This document shows, piece after piece, positions 5,404-6,241 of a stretch of DNA of 6,241 bases. Origin of the DNA: Nitrososphaerales archaeon TH526 (GTDB lineage Archaea > Thermoproteota > Nitrososphaeria > Nitrososphaerales > Nitrososphaeraceae). The stretch lies in assembly GCA_014523665.1 (NCBI GenBank), contig JAATVR010000352.1, positions 1-6,241 of the forward strand. The letters are read 5' to 3'. Every line of letters begins with the position of its first letter. Position 1 is the stretch's first letter. The translations under genes were made by a program, and so were the position numbers. The notes beneath the pieces are model-generated. The model searched no databases and was not told the origin of the DNA. It saw only the letters and a list, made by a program, of their open reading frames with translations.

Positions 5404-5586
5404 TGTAAGCAATAACCGCCTATAGGGATTATTAGGCTTGTTCTTTGCACTCTTTAATGATACTTTCAATTCTTCATAGTTCGGATGGATACGCAGAACG
5501 TTCTTACTTATACATTATTTTAGTGTCTGCATCATTGCTATGTGGTCCTTGCTAAACGCTACTGGTACTATTAATGGCGACTTCAT
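5404..5586 (-). pseudogene. Remnant resembling the C-terminus of an archaeal terminase-like ATPase
   Basis: Reading leftward from ATG 5586: 'KSPLIVPVAFSKDHIAMMQ' then 'TLK', a TAA stop (5517-5515), and in the same frame 'CISKNVLRIHPNYEELKVSL' then 'KSAKNKPNNPY'. The pattern V.F...H..M...L...S.....I.P.Y..L..SL..A resembles the nuclease-end tail of terminase large-subunit-like proteins in archaeal proviruses, which would next continue into an LDK...YDD.LDALRL stretch. Here that tail is missing and the GC-rich bacterial-like block begins instead. The frame is thus broken by one nonsense codon and cut off at its 3' end. Further upstream (5587-5680) another open stretch in a different frame ('VYDDQHAQRLKLEVLIRFGY') may be more of the same gene, shifted. 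The assignment rests on memory of motifs and is moderate at best. Confidence 0.4.
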
Positions 5587-5737
5587 TCTGTATAACCAAA
5601 TCTGATTAATACTTCCAGCTTCAACCGTTGTGCATGTTGGTCGTCATACACTATGTATACAATAAATCTCACAAGTGTTAAAGTGACAAATTACAAAAAT
5701 GTTAGAAAAGAGCTGATGCTTTGACAAGATTATTCAT

Positions 5738-6241
5738 TCATTTTCTACCAACAATAAGTATAGCTTCATTTTCGAATCTGACCTTTCCCGCAGTAGTGTC
5801 AAAGTACTTTTCTGCTGCTTTACTAATTGCATTCAATATATCTTTCCTTCTTTCATCTGTCTGACCTGCCAGCATTTTTTGAAGAACAGGACCACCGTGC
5901 TCAATTGTAAAGGTTGTAAAATCACCAGGAGAATCAAAATCAAAAGCCACATTCATCCTTTCGATAGCAGGATCTTTGAATCCTGGCGTTAGATAGGAAT
6001 TCTTAAGGCTATTTAGCTCTGACATGCTAAACGGTCCAGGGGATCCCGGCGGAGGTGGCTGACTGTTTGTTTCTTTCAGTACGGTGTTCAGGGGTACGAA
6101 AATGAAAGGAACCTTGTCTGGTGAAGCCCAAACAGCAGCCGCAAAATGACCACCTTCTACTAATGACCTGTAAATATTGGATAAACTTGCCTTAAAGTCT
6201 TGAAATAACATCAATCCGAATCTGCATAGTGCAGCATCAAA
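5738..6241 (-). CDS. Class I SAM-dependent methyltransferase (C-terminal part, N-terminus outside window)
   Basis: The frame is open from the right edge to TGA 5740-5738, giving 167 residues. It begins with 'FDAALCRFGLMLFQDFKASL', the segment after the second acidic motif of UbiE-like methyltransferases, followed by 'IYRSLVEGGHFAAAVWA' (23-39), the late L..GG motif and strand of the Rossmann fold. A Pro-rich turn (62-70) and a helical tail ending 'FENEAILIVGRK' follow. The SAM-binding G.G.G motif lies beyond the window. The substrate is unknown: relatives act on small molecules such as quinones or lipids. An apparent start at 6214 (TTG) is internal, because the upstream codons match the family without a break. 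The 3' side (5587-5737) has no clear terminator. Confidence 0.85.
   Translation of the reverse strand, partial: FDAALCRFGLMLFQDFKASLSNIYRSLVEGGHFAAAVWASPDKVPFIFVPLNTVLKETNSQPPPPGSPGPFSMSELNSLKNSYLTPGFKDPAIERMNVAFDFDSPGDFTTFTIEHGGPVLQKMLAGQTDERRKDILNAISKAAEKYFDTTAGKVRFENEAILIVGRK

Noticed and set aside
5056..5469. One intact 137-residue minus-strand gene
   Set aside because: The open frame is a chance fusion of a terminase-like tail, a GC-rich bacterial-like piece and AT-rich spacer with no family resemblance. The composition changes sharply at both joins.
5738..6214. Complete methyltransferase of 158 residues starting at TTG 6214
   Set aside because: Codons upstream of it stay in frame to the window edge and match the methyltransferase fold (FDAALCRFGL), so the gene is cut by the window rather than starting there.

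Overview
The window looks like an AT-rich archaeal chromosome, most likely an ammonia-oxidising member of the Nitrososphaeria (Thaumarchaeota; a Nitrosocosmicus/Nitrososphaera-type soil lineage is my best guess). The reasons are a family-4 (archaeal/thermophile type) uracil-DNA glycosylase tail, heavy use of AGA/AGG/ATA codons, archaeal TATA-like boxes placed about 26 bases before likely starts, two exported proteins with a '-FAQ' signal-peptide end and many N-X-S/T sequons, and an archaeal-type tyrosine integrase N-terminus. No rRNA, tRNA or CRISPR was found.

Layout. At 1-251 (+) lies the C-terminal end of a uracil-DNA glycosylase, followed by a possible 45-residue small ORF (267-404). Two short hairpins (425-441, 449-464) come before a TATA-like box and a likely leaderless gene at 518-1471 (+), an NAD(P)-dependent beta-hydroxyacid dehydrogenase-family oxidoreductase. 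Convergent to it, at 1621-2793 (-), is an exported all-helical protein resembling the extracytoplasmic domain of FTR1-type iron permeases, without the permease part. A gene-poor stretch of about 700 bases (2869-3572) carries a dense nested dyad (2972-3005), a long-range stem (3119-3197) and a perfect palindrome (3443-3458). At 3573-4571 (-) is a secreted dienelactone-hydrolase-family enzyme with a TTG start supported by a strong ribosome binding site.

The segment 4681-5586 looks like a scar of mobile DNA. It holds a tyrosine integrase cut off after its N-terminal DNA-binding domain (4681-4992, +), a GC-rich fragment that reads as a piece of a Gram-negative outer-membrane protein (5248-5403, -), and directly against it a nonsense-interrupted remnant resembling the C-terminus of an archaeal terminase-like ATPase (5404-5586, -). 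The window ends inside a class I SAM-dependent methyltransferase (5738-6241, -; its N-terminus lies beyond the window).

The intact genes do not form one pathway. They are single-gene units: DNA repair, redox metabolism, two exported proteins and a methyltransferase. The most unusual parts are the chimeric 5248-5586 segment and the structured intergenic region at 2972-3458. I see no complete new multi-gene system.
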